DNA from: Liolophura sinensis
Taxonomy: Eukaryota; Mollusca; Polyplacophora; Chitonida; Chitonidae
Length of the DNA stretch: 64,000 bases
Direction: 5' to 3'
Assembly: GCF_032854445.1 (NCBI RefSeq)
Contig: NW_027018074.1
Coordinates: 1 to 64,000 of the forward strand
Shown: positions 51,088-63,137 of the stretch, piece by piece
Numbering within the stretch: the stretch's first letter is position 1
Layout: every line of letters starts with the position of its first letter
The notes under the pieces: model-generated
What the model was told of the DNA's origin: nothing
What the model saw: only the letters and a program-made list of their open reading frames with translations
The model's database searches: none
Made by a program: the position numbers and the translations under genes

Positions 51088-52737
51088 GTACTTGATACAA
51101 TCCGCTGTAAAATGTACAATTGAACACTGACCCACATCAATAAGGTGCCAAAGGATGCGCAATTGGGCCAGGCATCTCCAGCTGTTGAAAAATTGCAAAT
51201 TTCCTTGGTTTCCATGGAGTAAGAGCCGTTGCTGGGCACGTGATCTTGACATCATTGATTATTCATTTGTGGCTACAGCCAAAAGTATTGGTCGGAGAGC
51301 AACGCGGTTTGCACCATTCGATTTCTCGTCACAAAATACGTCGGATTAGCCTCTTACCAGAAGCATTGGAACAGTTTTTCCACTTTTGGATTTTTGCCTG
51401 GTCATTTTGCTAATTTAAATCGGCTACATTAACTATGTACAATCGCGACTGGTCATTACTATATTCAACTTTTCATTATAAGTTATGTGCCCTTCGGTAG
51501 CCCAGACGACGTCAAATCTTTGGGCCAAGCCCATTTAACTCACCCAACAAATGTCTTACTTCTAAGTCGAAGACAAACTCAATGTCTTTATCTACATGTA
51601 GAAAAACCACACCATTTGTATATAAAAAAAACAAAAGGTACTTGATACAATCCGCTGTAAAAAGTACAATTGAACACTGACCCACATCAATAAGGTGCCA
51701 AAGGATGCGCAATTGGGCCAGGCATCTCCAGCTGTTGAAAAATTGCAAATTTCCTTGGTTTCCATGGAGTAAGAGCCGTTGCTGGGCACGTGATCTTGAC
51801 ATCATTGATTATTCATTTGTGGCCACAGCCAAAAGTATTGGTCGGAGAGCAACGCGGTTTGCACCATTCGATTTCTCGTCACAAAATACGTCGGATTAGC
51901 CTCTTACCAGCAGCATTGGAACAGTTTTTCCACTTTTGGGTTTTTGCCTGGTCATTTTGCTAATTGAAATCGACTACATTAACTATGTACAATCGCGACT
52001 GGTCATTACTATATTCAACATTTCATTATAAGTTATGTGCCCTTCGGTAGCCCAGACGACGTCAAATCTTTGGGCCAAGCCCATTTAACTCACCCAGCAA
52101 ATGTCTTACTTCTAAGTCGAAGACAAACTCAATGTCTTTATCTACATGTAGAAAAACCACACCCTTTGTATATAAAAAAAACACAAGGTACTTGATACAA
52201 TCCGCTGTAAAAAGTACAATTGAACACTGACCCACATCAATAAGGTGCCAAAGGATGCGCAATTGGGCCAGGCATCTCCAGCTGTTGAAAAATTGCAAAT
52301 TTCCTTGGTTTCCATGGAGTAAGAGCCGTTGCTGGGCACGTGATCTTGACATCATTGATTATTCATTTGTGGCTACAGCCAAAAGTATTGGTCGGAGAGC
52401 AACGCGGTTTGCACCATTCGATTTCTCGTCACAAAGTACGTCGGATTAGCCTCTTACCAGCAGCATTGGAACAGTTTTTCCACTTTTGGATTTTTGCCTG
52501 GTCATTTTGCTAATTGAAATCGGCTACATTAACTATGTACAATCGCGACTGGTCATTACTATATTCAACATTTCATTATAAGTTATGTGCCCTTCGGTAG
52601 CTCAGACGACGTCAAATCTTTGGGCCAAGCCCATTTACCTCACCCAGCAAATGTCTTTTTTCTAAGTCGAAGACAAACTCAATGTCTTTATCTACATGTA
52701 GAAAAACCACACCATTTGTATATAAAAAAAACACAAG
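51088..52737 (+). repeat. Third, partial Q-R-S copy
   Basis: Q (51088, CCAGAAGCATT), R (51638, GTGGCCACAGCC) and an S-like unit (52188) repeat the order, but the series ends without a long unit. The S-like unit carries the private ACAAAGTACG near 52435. Its end has CTCAGACG and TTTACCTCACCC, the haplotype that normally follows the duplication, although the duplication itself is absent. Confidence 0.8.
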
Positions 52738-53837
52738 GTACTTGATACAACCCGCTGTAAAAAGTACAATTGAACACTGACCCACATCAATAAGGTGCCA
52801 AAGGATGCGCAATTGGGCCAGGCATCTCCAGCTGTTGAAAAATTGCAAATTTCCTTGGTTTCCGTGGAGTAAGAGCCGTTGCTGGGCACGTGATCTTGAC
52901 ATCATTGATTATTCATTTGTGGCTACAGCCAAAAGTATTGGTCGGAGAGCAACGCGGTTTGCACCATTCGATTTCTCGTCACAAAATACGTCGGATTAGC
53001 CTCTTACCAGCAGCATTGGAACAGTTTTTCCACTTTTGGATTTTTGCCCGGTCTTTTTGCTAATTGAAATCGGCTACATTAACTATGTACAATCGCGACT
53101 GGTCATTACTATATTCAACATTTCATTATAAGTTATGTGCCCTTCGGTAGCCCAGACGACGTCAAATCTTTGGGCCAAGCCCATTTAACTCACCCAGCAA
53201 ATGTCTTACTTCTAAGTCGAAGACAAACTCAATGTCTTTATCTGCATGTAGAAAAACCACACCATTTGTATATAAAAAAAACACAAGGTACTTGATACAA
53301 TCCGCTGTAAAAAGTACAATTGAACACTGACCCACATCAATAAGGTGCCAAAGGATGCGCAATTGGGCCAGGCATCTCCAGCTGTTGAAAAATTGCAAAT
53401 TTCCTTGGTTTCCATGGAGTAAGAGCCGTTGCTGGGCACGTGATCTTGACATCATTGATTATTCATTTGTGGCTACAGCCAAAAGTATTGGTCGGAGAGC
53501 AACGCGGTTTGCACCATTCGATTTCTCGTCACAAAATACGTCGGATTAGCTTCTTACCAGCAGCATTGGAACAGTTTTTATACTTTTGGATTTTTGCCTG
53601 GTCTTTTTGCTAATTGAAATCGGCTGCATTAACTATGTACAATCGCGACTGGTCATTACTATATTCAACATTTCATTATAAGTTATGTGCCCTTCGGTAG
53701 CCCAGACGACGTCAAATCTTTGGGCCAAGCCCATTTAACTCACCCAGCAAATGTCTTACTTCTAAGTCGAAGACAAACTCAATGTCTTTATCTACATGTA
53801 GAAAAACCACACCATTTGTATATAAAAAAAACACAAG
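52738..53837 (+). repeat. Two short monomers
   Basis: Unit 52738 has AACCCGC and TTTCCGTGG (loss of the TCCATGGA palindrome). Unit 53288 has TTTTTATACTTT near 53577. The CTACATGTAG palindrome is changed to CTGCATGTAG at about 53243. Confidence 0.85.
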
Positions 53838-54512
53838 GTACTTGATACAATCCGCTGTAAAAAGTACAATTGAACACTGACCCACATCAATAAGGTGCCA
53901 AAGGATGCGCAATTGGGCCAGGCATCTCCAGCTGTTGAAAAATTGCAAATTTCCTTGGTTTCCATGGAGTAAGAGCCGTTGCTGGGCATGTGATCTTGAC
54001 ATCATTGATTATTCATTTGTGGCTACAGCCAAAAGTATTGGTCGGAGAGCAACGCGGTTTGCACCATTCGATTTCTCGTCACAAAATACGTCGGATTAGC
54101 CTGTTACCAGCAGCATTGGAACAGTTTTTCTACTTTTGGATTTTTGCCTGGTCATTTTGCTAATTGAAATCGGCTACATTAACTATGTACAATCGCGACT
54201 GGTCATTACTATATTCAACATTTCATTATAAGTTATGTGCTATTATGAGTTTTTCCACTTTTGGATTTTTGCCTGGTCCTTTTGCTAATTGAAATCGGCT
54301 ACATTAACTATGTACAATCGCGACTGGTCATTACTATATTCAACATTTCATTATAAGTTATGTGCCCTTCGGTAGCTCAGACGACGTCAAATCTTTGGGC
54401 CAAGCCCATTTACCTCACCCAGCAAATGTCTTTCTTCTAAGTCGAAGACAAACTCATTGTCTTTATCTACATGTAGAAAAACCACACCATTTGTATATAA
54501 AAAAAACACAAG
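53838..54512 (+). repeat. Long unit 14 (675 bp), variant junction
   Basis: Copy 1 is 54125-54240, the junction reads TATTATGAG at 54241-54249, and copy 2 is 54250-54365. The CACGTG box is mutated to CATGTG near 53988, and CCTGTTACC precedes copy 1. The junction variant and CCTGTTACC recur 8625 bp away, in the unit at 62462. Confidence 0.92.
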
Positions 54513-55062
54513 GTACTTGATACAATCCGCTGTAAAATGTACAATTGAACACTGACCCACATCAATAAGGTGCCAAAGGATGCGCAATTGGGCCAGGCAT
54601 CTCCAGCTGTTGAAAAATTGCAAATTTCCTTGGTTTCCATGGAGTAAGAGCCGTTGCTGGGCACGTGATCTTGACATCATTGATTATTCATTTGTGGCTA
54701 CAGCCAAAAGTGTTGGTCGGAGAGCAACGCGGTTTGCACCATTCGATTTCTCGTCACAAAATACGTCGGATTAGCCTCTTACTAGCAGCATTGGAACAGT
54801 TTTTCCACTTTTGGATTTTTGCCTGGTCTTTTTGCTAATTTAAATCGGCTACATTAACTATGTACAATCGCGACTGGTCATTACTATATTCAACTTTTCA
54901 TTATAAGTTATGTGCCCTTCGGTAGCCCAGACGACGTCAAATCTTTGGGCCAAGCCCATTTAACTCACCCAACAAATGTCTTACTTCTAAGTCGAAGACA
55001 AACTCAATGTCTTTATCTACATGTAGAAAAACCACACCATTTGTATATAAAAAAAACAAAAG

Positions 55063-55737
55063 GTACTTGATACAATCCGCTGTAAAAAGTACAATTGAAC
55101 ACTGACCCACATCAATAAGGTGCCAAAGGATGCGCAATTGGGCCAGGCATCTCCAGCTGTTGAAAAATTGCAAATTTCCTTGGTTTCCATGGAGTAAGAG
55201 CCGTTGCTGGGCACGTGATCTTGACATCATTGATTATTCATTTGTGGCTACAGCCAAAAGTATTGGTCGGAGAGCAACGCGGTTTGCACCATTCGATTTC
55301 TCGTCACAAAATACGTCGGATTAGCCTCTTACCAGCAGCATTGGAACAGTTTTTCTACTTTTGGATTTTTGCCTGGTCATTTTGCTAATTGAAATCGGCT
55401 ACATAAACTATGTACAATCGCGACTGGTCATTACTATATTCAACATTTCATTATAAGTTATGTGCTTTTATGAGTTTTTCCACTTTTGGATTTTTGCCTG
55501 GTCCTTTTGCTAATTGAAATCGGCTACATTAACTATGTACAATCGCGACTGGTCATTACTATATTCAACATTTCATTATAAGTTATGTGCCCTTCGGTAG
55601 CTCAGACGACGTCAAATCTTTGGGCCAAGCCCATTTACCTCACCCAGCAAATGTCTTTCTTCTAAGTCGAAGACAAACTCATTGTCTTTATCTACTTGTA
55701 GAAAAACCACACCATTTGTATATAAAAAAAACACAAG
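55063..55737 (+). repeat. Long unit 15 (675 bp)
   Basis: Copy 1 is 55350-55465 with ACATAAAC, the junction is 55466-55474, and copy 2 is 55475-55590. Subfamily III; the CTACATGTAG palindrome is broken to CTACTTGTAG near 55692. Confidence 0.92.
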
Positions 55738-56412
55738 GTACTTGATACAATCCGCTGTAAAATGTACAATTGAACACTGACCCACATCAATAAGGTGCCA
55801 AAGGATGCGCAATTGGGCCAGGCATCTCCAGCTGTTAAAAATTTGCAAATTTCCTTGGTTTCCATGGAGTAAGAGCCGTTGCTGGGCACGTGATCTTGAC
55901 ATCATTGATTATTCATTTGTGGCTACAGCCAAAAGTATTGGTCGGAGAGCAACGCGGTTTGCACCATTCGATTTCTCGTTACAAAATACGTCGGATTAGC
56001 CTCTTACCAGCAGCATTGGAGCAGTTTTTCCACTTTTGGATTTTTGCCTGGTCATTTTGCTAATTGAAATCGGCTACATTAACTATGTACAATCGCGACT
56101 GGTCATTACTATATTCAACATTTCATTATAAGTTATGTGCTTTTATAAGTTTTTCCACTTTTGGATTTTTGCCTGGTCCTTTTGCTAATTGAAATCGGCT
56201 ACATTAACTATGTACAATCGCGACTGGTCATTACTATATTCAACATTTCATTATAAGTTATGTGCCCTTCGGTAGCCCAGACGACGTCAAATCTTTGGGC
56301 CAAGCCCATTTAACTCACCCAACAAATGTCTTACTTCTAAGTCGAAGACAAACTCAATGTCTTTAACTACATGTAGAAAAACCACACCATTTGTATGTAA
56401 AAAAAACAAAAG
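55738..56412 (+). repeat. Long unit 16 (675 bp), mosaic
   Basis: Copy 1 is 56025-56140, the junction reads TTTTATAAG at 56141-56149, and copy 2 is 56150-56265. Unlike other long units it continues with CCCAGACG, TTTAACTCACCCAAC, TCTTTAACTAC and TATGTAAA. That is the haplotype of the short units that lie between long units at 29-35 kb. It directly follows long unit 15. Confidence 0.92.
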
Positions 56413-56961
56413 GTACTTGATACAATCCGCTGTAAAAAGTACAATTGAACACTGACCCACATCAATAAGGTGCCAAAGGATGCGCAATTGGGCCAGGCAT
56501 CTCCAGCTGTTGAAAAATTGCAAATTTCCTTGGTTTCCATGGAGTAAGAGCCGTTGCTGGGCACGTGATCTTGACATCATTGATTATTCATTTGTGGCTA
56601 CAGCCAAAAGTATTGGTCGGAGAGCAACGCGGTTTGCACCATTCGATTTCTCGTCACAAAATACGTCGGATTAGCCTCTTACCAGTAGCATTGGAACAGT
56701 TTTTCGACTTTTGGATTTTTGCCTGGTCTTTTTGCTAATTGAAATCGGCTACATTAACTATGTACAATCGCGACTGGTCATTACTATATTCAACATTTCA
56801 TTATAAGTTATGTGCCCTTCGGTAGCCCAGACGACGTCAAATCTTTGGGCCAAGCCCATTTAACTCACCCAGCAAATGTCTTACTTCTAAGTCGAAGACA
56901 AACTCAATGTCTTTATCTACATGTAGAAAAACCACACCATTTGTATATAAAAAAACACAAG

Positions 56962-58061
56962 GTACTTGATACAATCCGCTGTAAAAAGTACAATTGAACA
57001 CTGACCCACATCAATAAGGTGCCAAAGGATGCGCAATTGGGCCAGGCATCTCCAGCTGTTGAAAAATTGCAAATTTCCTTGGTTTCCATGGAGTAAGAGC
57101 CGTTGCTGGGCACGTGATCTTGACATCATTGATTATTCATTTGTGGCTACAGCCAAAAGTATTGGTCGGATAGCAACGCGGTTTGCACCATTCGATTTCT
57201 CGTCACAAAATACGTCGGATTAGCCTCTTACCAGCAGCATTGGAACAGTTTTTCTACTTTTGGATTTTTGCCTGGTCTTTTTGCGAATTGAAATCGGCTA
57301 CATTAACTATGTACAATCGCGACTGGTCATTACTATATTCAACTTTTCATTATAAGTTATGTGCCCTTCGGTAGCCCAGACGACGTCAAATCTTTGGGCC
57401 AAGCCCATTTAACTCACCCAGGAAATGTCTTACTTCTAAGTCGAAGACAAACTCAATGTCTTTATCTACATGTAGAAAAACCACACCATTTGTATATAAA
57501 AAAAACACAAGGTACTTGATACAATCCGCTGTAAAAAGTACAATTGAACACTGACCCACATCAATAAGGTGCCAAAGGATGCGCAATTGGGCCAGGCATC
57601 TCCAGCTGTTGAAAAATTGCAAATTTCCTTGGTTTCCATGGAGTAAGAGCCGTTGCTGGGCACGTGATCTTGACATCATTGATTATTCATTTGTGGCTAC
57701 AGCCAAAAGTATTGGTCGGAGAGCAACGCGGTTTGCACCATTCGATTTCTCGTCACAAAATACGTCGGATTAGCCTCTTACCAGCAGCATTGGAACAGTT
57801 TTTCCACTTTTGGATTTTTGCCTGGTCATTTTGCTAATTTAAATCGGCTACATTAACTATGTACAATCGCGACTGGTCATTACTATATTCAACATTTCAT
57901 TATAAGTTATGTGCCCTTCGGTAGCCCAGACGACGTCAAATCTTTGGGCCAAGCCCATTTAACTCACCCAGCAAATGTCTTACTTCTAAGTCGAAGACAA
58001 ACTCAATGTCTTTATCTACATGTAGAAAAACCACACCATTTGTATATAAAAAAAACACAAG
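56962..58061 (+). repeat. Two monomers leading into the trimer block
   Basis: Unit 56962 has GGATAGCAACG and GCGAATTG. Unit 57512 carries TTTAAATCGG. The only other private change noticed is CCCAGGAAATG near 57420. Long units are absent from here to 62461. Confidence 0.85.
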
Positions 58062-61000
58062 GTACTTGATACAATCCGCTGTAAAAAGTACAATTGAACA
58101 CTGACCCACATCAATAAGGTGCCAAAGGATGCGCAATTGGGCCAGGCATCTCCAGCTGTTGAAAAATTGCAAATTTCCTTGGTTTCCATGGAGTAAGAGC
58201 CGTTGCTGGGCACGTGATCTTGACATCATTGATTATTCATTTGTGGCTACAGCCAAAAGTATTGGTCGGAGAGCAACGCGCTTTGCACCATTCGATTTCT
58301 CGTCACAAAATACGTCGGATTAGCCTCTTACCAGCAGCATTGGAACAGTTTTTCCACTTTTGGATTTTTGCCTGGTCTTTTTGCTAATTGAAATCGGCTA
58401 CATTAACTATGTACAATCGCGACTGGTCATTACTATATTCAACATTTCATTATAAGTTATGTGCCCTTCGGTAGCCCAGACGACGTCAAATCTTTGGGCC
58501 AAGCCCATTTAACTCACCCAGCAAATGTCTTACTTCTAAGTCGAAGACAAACTCAATGTCTTTATCTACATGTAGAAAAACCACACCATTTGTATATAAA
58601 AAAAACACAAGGTACTTGATACAATCCGCTGTAAAAAGTACAATTGAACACTGACCCACATCAATAAGATGCCAAAGGATGCGCAATTGGGCCAGGCATC
58701 TCCAGCTGTTGAAAAATTGCAAATTTCCTTGGTTTCCATGGAGTAAGAGCCGTTGCTGGGCACGTGATCTTGACATCATTGATTATTCATTTGTGGCTAC
58801 AGCCAAAAGTATTGGTCGGAGAGCAACGCGGTTTGCACCATTCGATTTCTCGTCACAAAATACGTCGGATTAGCCTCTTACCAGCAGCATTGGAACAGTT
58901 TTTCGACTTTTGGATTTTTGCCTGGTCTTTTTGCTAATTTAAATCGGCTACATTAACTATGTACATTCGCGACTTGTCATTACTATATTCAACATTTTAT
59001 TATAAGTTATGTGCCCTTCGGTAGCCCAGACGACGTCAAATCTTTGGGCCAAGCCCATTTAACTCACCCAGCAAATGTCTTACTTCTAAGTCGAAGACAA
59101 ACTCAATGTCTTTATCTACATGTAGAAAAACCACACCATTTGTATATAAAAAAAACACAAGGTACTTGATACAATCCGCTGTAAAAAGTACAATTGAACA
59201 CTGACCCACATCAATAAGGTGCCAAAGGATGCGCAATTGGGCCAGGCATCTCCAGCTGTTGAAAAATTGCAAATTTCCTTGGTTTCCATGGAGTAAGAGC
59301 CGTTGCTGGGCACGTGATCTTGACATCATTGATTATTCATTTGTGGCTACAGCCAAAAGTATTGGTCGGAGAGCAACGCGGTTTGCACCATTCGATTTCT
59401 CGTCACAAAATACGTCGGATTAGCATCATACCAGCAGCATTGGAACAGTTTTTCTACTTTTGGATTTTTGCCTGGTCTTTTTGCGAATTGAAATCGGCTA
59501 CATTAACTATGTACAATCGCGACTGGTCATTACTATATTCAACTTTTCATTATAAGTTATGTGCCCTTCGGTAGCCCAGACGACGTCAAATCTTTGGGCC
59601 AAGCCCATTTAACTCACCCAGCAAATGTCTTACTTCTAAGTCGAAGACAAACTCAATGTCTTTATCTACATGTAGAAAAACCACACCATTTGTATATAAA
59701 AAAAACACAAGGTACTTGATACAATCCGCTGTAAAAAGTACAATTGAACACTGACCCACATCAATAAGGTGCCAAAGGATGCGCAATTGGGCCAGGCATC
59801 TCCAGCTGTTGAAAAATTGCAAATTTCCTTGGTTTCCATGGAGTAAGAGCCGTTGCTGGGCACGTGATCTTGACATCATTGATTATTCATTTGTGGCTAC
59901 AGCCAAAAGTATTGGTCGGAGAGCAACGCGCTTTGCACCATTCGATTTCTCGTCACAAAATACGTCGGATTAGCCTCTTACCAGTAGCATTGGAACAGTT
60001 TTTCCACTTTTGGATTTTTGCCTGGTCTTTTTGCTAATTGAAATCGGCTACATTAACTATGTACAATCGCGACTGGTCATTACTATATTCAACATTTCAT
60101 TATAAGTTATGTGCCCTTCGGTAGCCCAGACGACGTCAAATCTTTGGGCCAAGCCCATTTAACTCACCCAGCAAATGTCTTACTTCTAAGTCGAAGACAA
60201 ACTCAATGTCTTTATCTACATGTAGAAAAACCACACCATTTGTATATAAAAAAAACACAAGGTACTTGATACAATCCGCTGTAAAAAGTACAATTGAACA
60301 CTGACCCACATCAATAAGATGCCAAAGGATGCGCAATTGGGCCAGGCATCTCCAGCTGTTGAAAAATTGCAAATTTCCTTGGTTTCCATGGAGTAAGAGC
60401 CGTTGCTGGGCACGTGATCTTGACATCATTGATTATTCATTTGTGGCTACAGCCAAAAGTATTGGTCGGAGAGCAACGCGGTTTGCACCATTCGATTTCT
60501 CGTCACAAAATACGTCGGATTAGCCTCTTACCAGCAGCATTGGAACAGTTTTTCGACTTTTGGATTTTTGCCTGGTCTTTTTGCTAATTTAAATCGGCTA
60601 CATTAACTATGTACATTCGCGACTGGTCATTACTATATTCAACATTTTATTATAAGTTATGTGCCCTTCGGTAGCCCAGACGACGTCAAATCTTTGGGCC
60701 AAGCCCATTTAACTCACCCAGCAAATGTCTTACTTCTAAGTCGAAGACAAACTCAATGTCTTTATCTACATGTAGAAAAACCACACCATTTGTATATAAA
60801 AAAAACACAAGGTACTTGATACAATCCGCTGTAAAAAGTACAATTGAACACTGACCCACATCAATAAGGTGCCAAAGGATGCGCAATTGGGCCAGGCATC
60901 TCCAGCTGTTGAAAAATTGCAAATTTCCTTGGTTTCCATGGAGTAAGAGCCGTTGCTGGGCACGTGATCTTGACATCATTGATTATTCATTTGTGGCTAC

Positions 61001-61361
61001 AGCCAAAAGTATTGGTCGGAGAGCAACGCGGTTTGCACCATTCGATTTCTCGTCACAAAATACGTCGGATTAGCATCATACCAGCAGCATTGGAACAGTT
61101 TTTCTACTTTTGGATTTTTGCCTGGTCTTTTTGCGAATTGAAATCGGCTACATTAACTATGTACAATCGCGACTGGTCATTACTATATTCAACTTTTCAT
61201 TATAAGTTATGTGCCCTTCGGTAGCCCAGACGACGTCAAATCTTTGGGCCAAGCCCATTTAACTCACCCAGCAAATGTCTTACTTCTAAGTCGAAGACAA
61301 ACTCAATGTCTTTATCTACATGTAGAAAAACCACACCATTTGTATATAAAAAAAACACAAG
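58062..61361 (+). repeat. 1650-bp trimer repeated twice
   Basis: The first copy is 58062, 58612 and 59162; the second is 59712, 60262 and 60812. Shared markers are GCGCTTTGCACC in the first unit, AAGATGCC with TTTCGACTT, ACATTCGCGAC and ATTTTATTAT in the second, and GCATCATACC with GCGAATTG in the third. The visible differences are GACTTGTC versus GACTGGTC (58973/60623) and CCAGCAGC versus CCAGTAGC (58334/59984). Confidence 0.88.
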
Positions 61362-62461
61362 GTACTTGATACAATCCGCTGTAAAAAGTACAATTGAACA
61401 CTGACCCACATCAATAAGGTGCCAAAGGATGCGCAATTGGGCCAGGCATCTCCAGCTGTTGAAAAATTGCAAATTTCCTTGGTTTCCATGGAGTAAGAGC
61501 CGTTGCTGGGCACGTGATCTTGACATCATTGATTATTCATTTGTGGCTACAGCCAAAAGTATTGGTCGGAGAGCAACGCGGTTTGCACCATTCGATTTCT
61601 CGTCACAAAATACGTCGGATTAGCCTCTTACCAGCAGCATTGGAACAGTTTTTCGACTTTTGGATTTTTGCCTGGTCTTTTTGCTAATTTAAATCGGCTA
61701 CATTAACTATGTACAATCGCGACTGGTCATTACTATATTCAACATTTCATTATAAGTTATGTGCCCTTCGGTAGCCCAGACGACGTCAAATCTTTGGGCC
61801 AAGCCCATTTAACTCACCCAGCAAATGTCTTACTTCTAAGTCGAAGACAAACTCAATGTCTTTATCTACATGTAGAAAAACCACACCATTTGTATATAAA
61901 AAAAACACAAGGTACTTGATACAATCCGCTGTAAAAAGTACAATTGAACACTGACCCACATCAATAAGGTGCCAAAGGATGCGCAATTGGGCCAGGCATC
62001 TCCAGCTGTTGAAAAATTGCAAATTTCCTTGGTTTCCATGGAGTAAGAGCCGTTGCTGGGCACGTGATCTTGACATCATTGATTATTCATTTGTGGCTAC
62101 AGCCAAAAGTATTGGTCGGAGAGCAACGCGGTTTGCACCATTCGATTTCTCGTCACAAAATACGTCGGATTAGCCTCTTACCAGCAGCATTGGAACAGTT
62201 TTTCTACTTTTGGATTTTTGCCTGGTCTTTTTGCTAATTTAAATCGGCTACATTAACTATGTACAATCGCGACTGGTCATTACTATATTCAACATTTCAT
62301 TATAAGTTATGTGCCCTTCGGTAGCCCAGACGACGTCAAATCTTTGGGCCAAGCCCATTTAACTCACCCAGCAAATGTCTTACTTCTAAGTCGAAGACAA
62401 ACTCAATGTCTTTATCTACATGTAGAAAAACCACACCATTTGTATATAAAAAAAACACAAG
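61362..62461 (+). repeat. Two plain monomers
   Basis: Units 61362 (TTTCGACTT) and 61912 (TTTCTACTT) both have TTTAAATCGG and are otherwise near consensus. They separate the trimer block from the last long unit. Confidence 0.85.
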
Positions 62462-63137
62462 GTACTTGATACAATCCGCTGTAAAAAGTACAATTGAACA
62501 CTGACGCACATCAATAAGGTGCCAAAGGATGCGCAATTGGGCCAGGCATCTCCAGCTGTTGAAAAATTGCAAATTTCCTTGGTTTCCATGGAGTAAGAGC
62601 CGTTGCTGGGCACGTGATCTTGACATCATTGATTATTCATTTGTGGCTACAGCCAAAAGTATTGGTCGGAGAGCAACGCGGTTTGCACCATTCGATTTCT
62701 CGTCACAAAATACGTCGGATTAGCCTGTTACCAGCAGCATTGGAACAGTTTTTCTACTTTTGGATTTTTGCCTGGTCATTTTTGCTAATTGAAATCGGCT
62801 ACATTAACTATGTACAATCGCGACTGGTCATTACTATATTCAACATTTCATTATAAGTTATGTGCTATTATGAGTTTTTCCACTTTTGGATTTTTGCCTG
62901 GTCCTTTTGCTAATTGAAATCGGCTACATTAACTATGTACAATCGCGACTGGTCATTACTATATTCAACATTTCATTATAAGTTATGTGCCCTTCGGTAG
63001 CTCAGACGACGTCAAATCTTTGGGCCAAGCCCATTTACCTCACCCAGCAAATGTCTTTCTTCTAAGTCGAAGACAAACTCATTGTCTTTATCTACATGTA
63101 GAAAAACCACACCATTTGTATATAAAAAAAACACAAG
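62462..63137 (+). repeat. Long unit 17 (676 bp), variant junction
   Basis: Copy 1 is 62749-62865, with one added T (GGTCATTTTTGC). The junction TATTATGAG is 62866-62874 and copy 2 is 62875-62990. It carries CCTGTTACC and the subfamily III haplotype, like long unit 14. Its own private change is CTGACGCAC near 62505. Confidence 0.92.
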
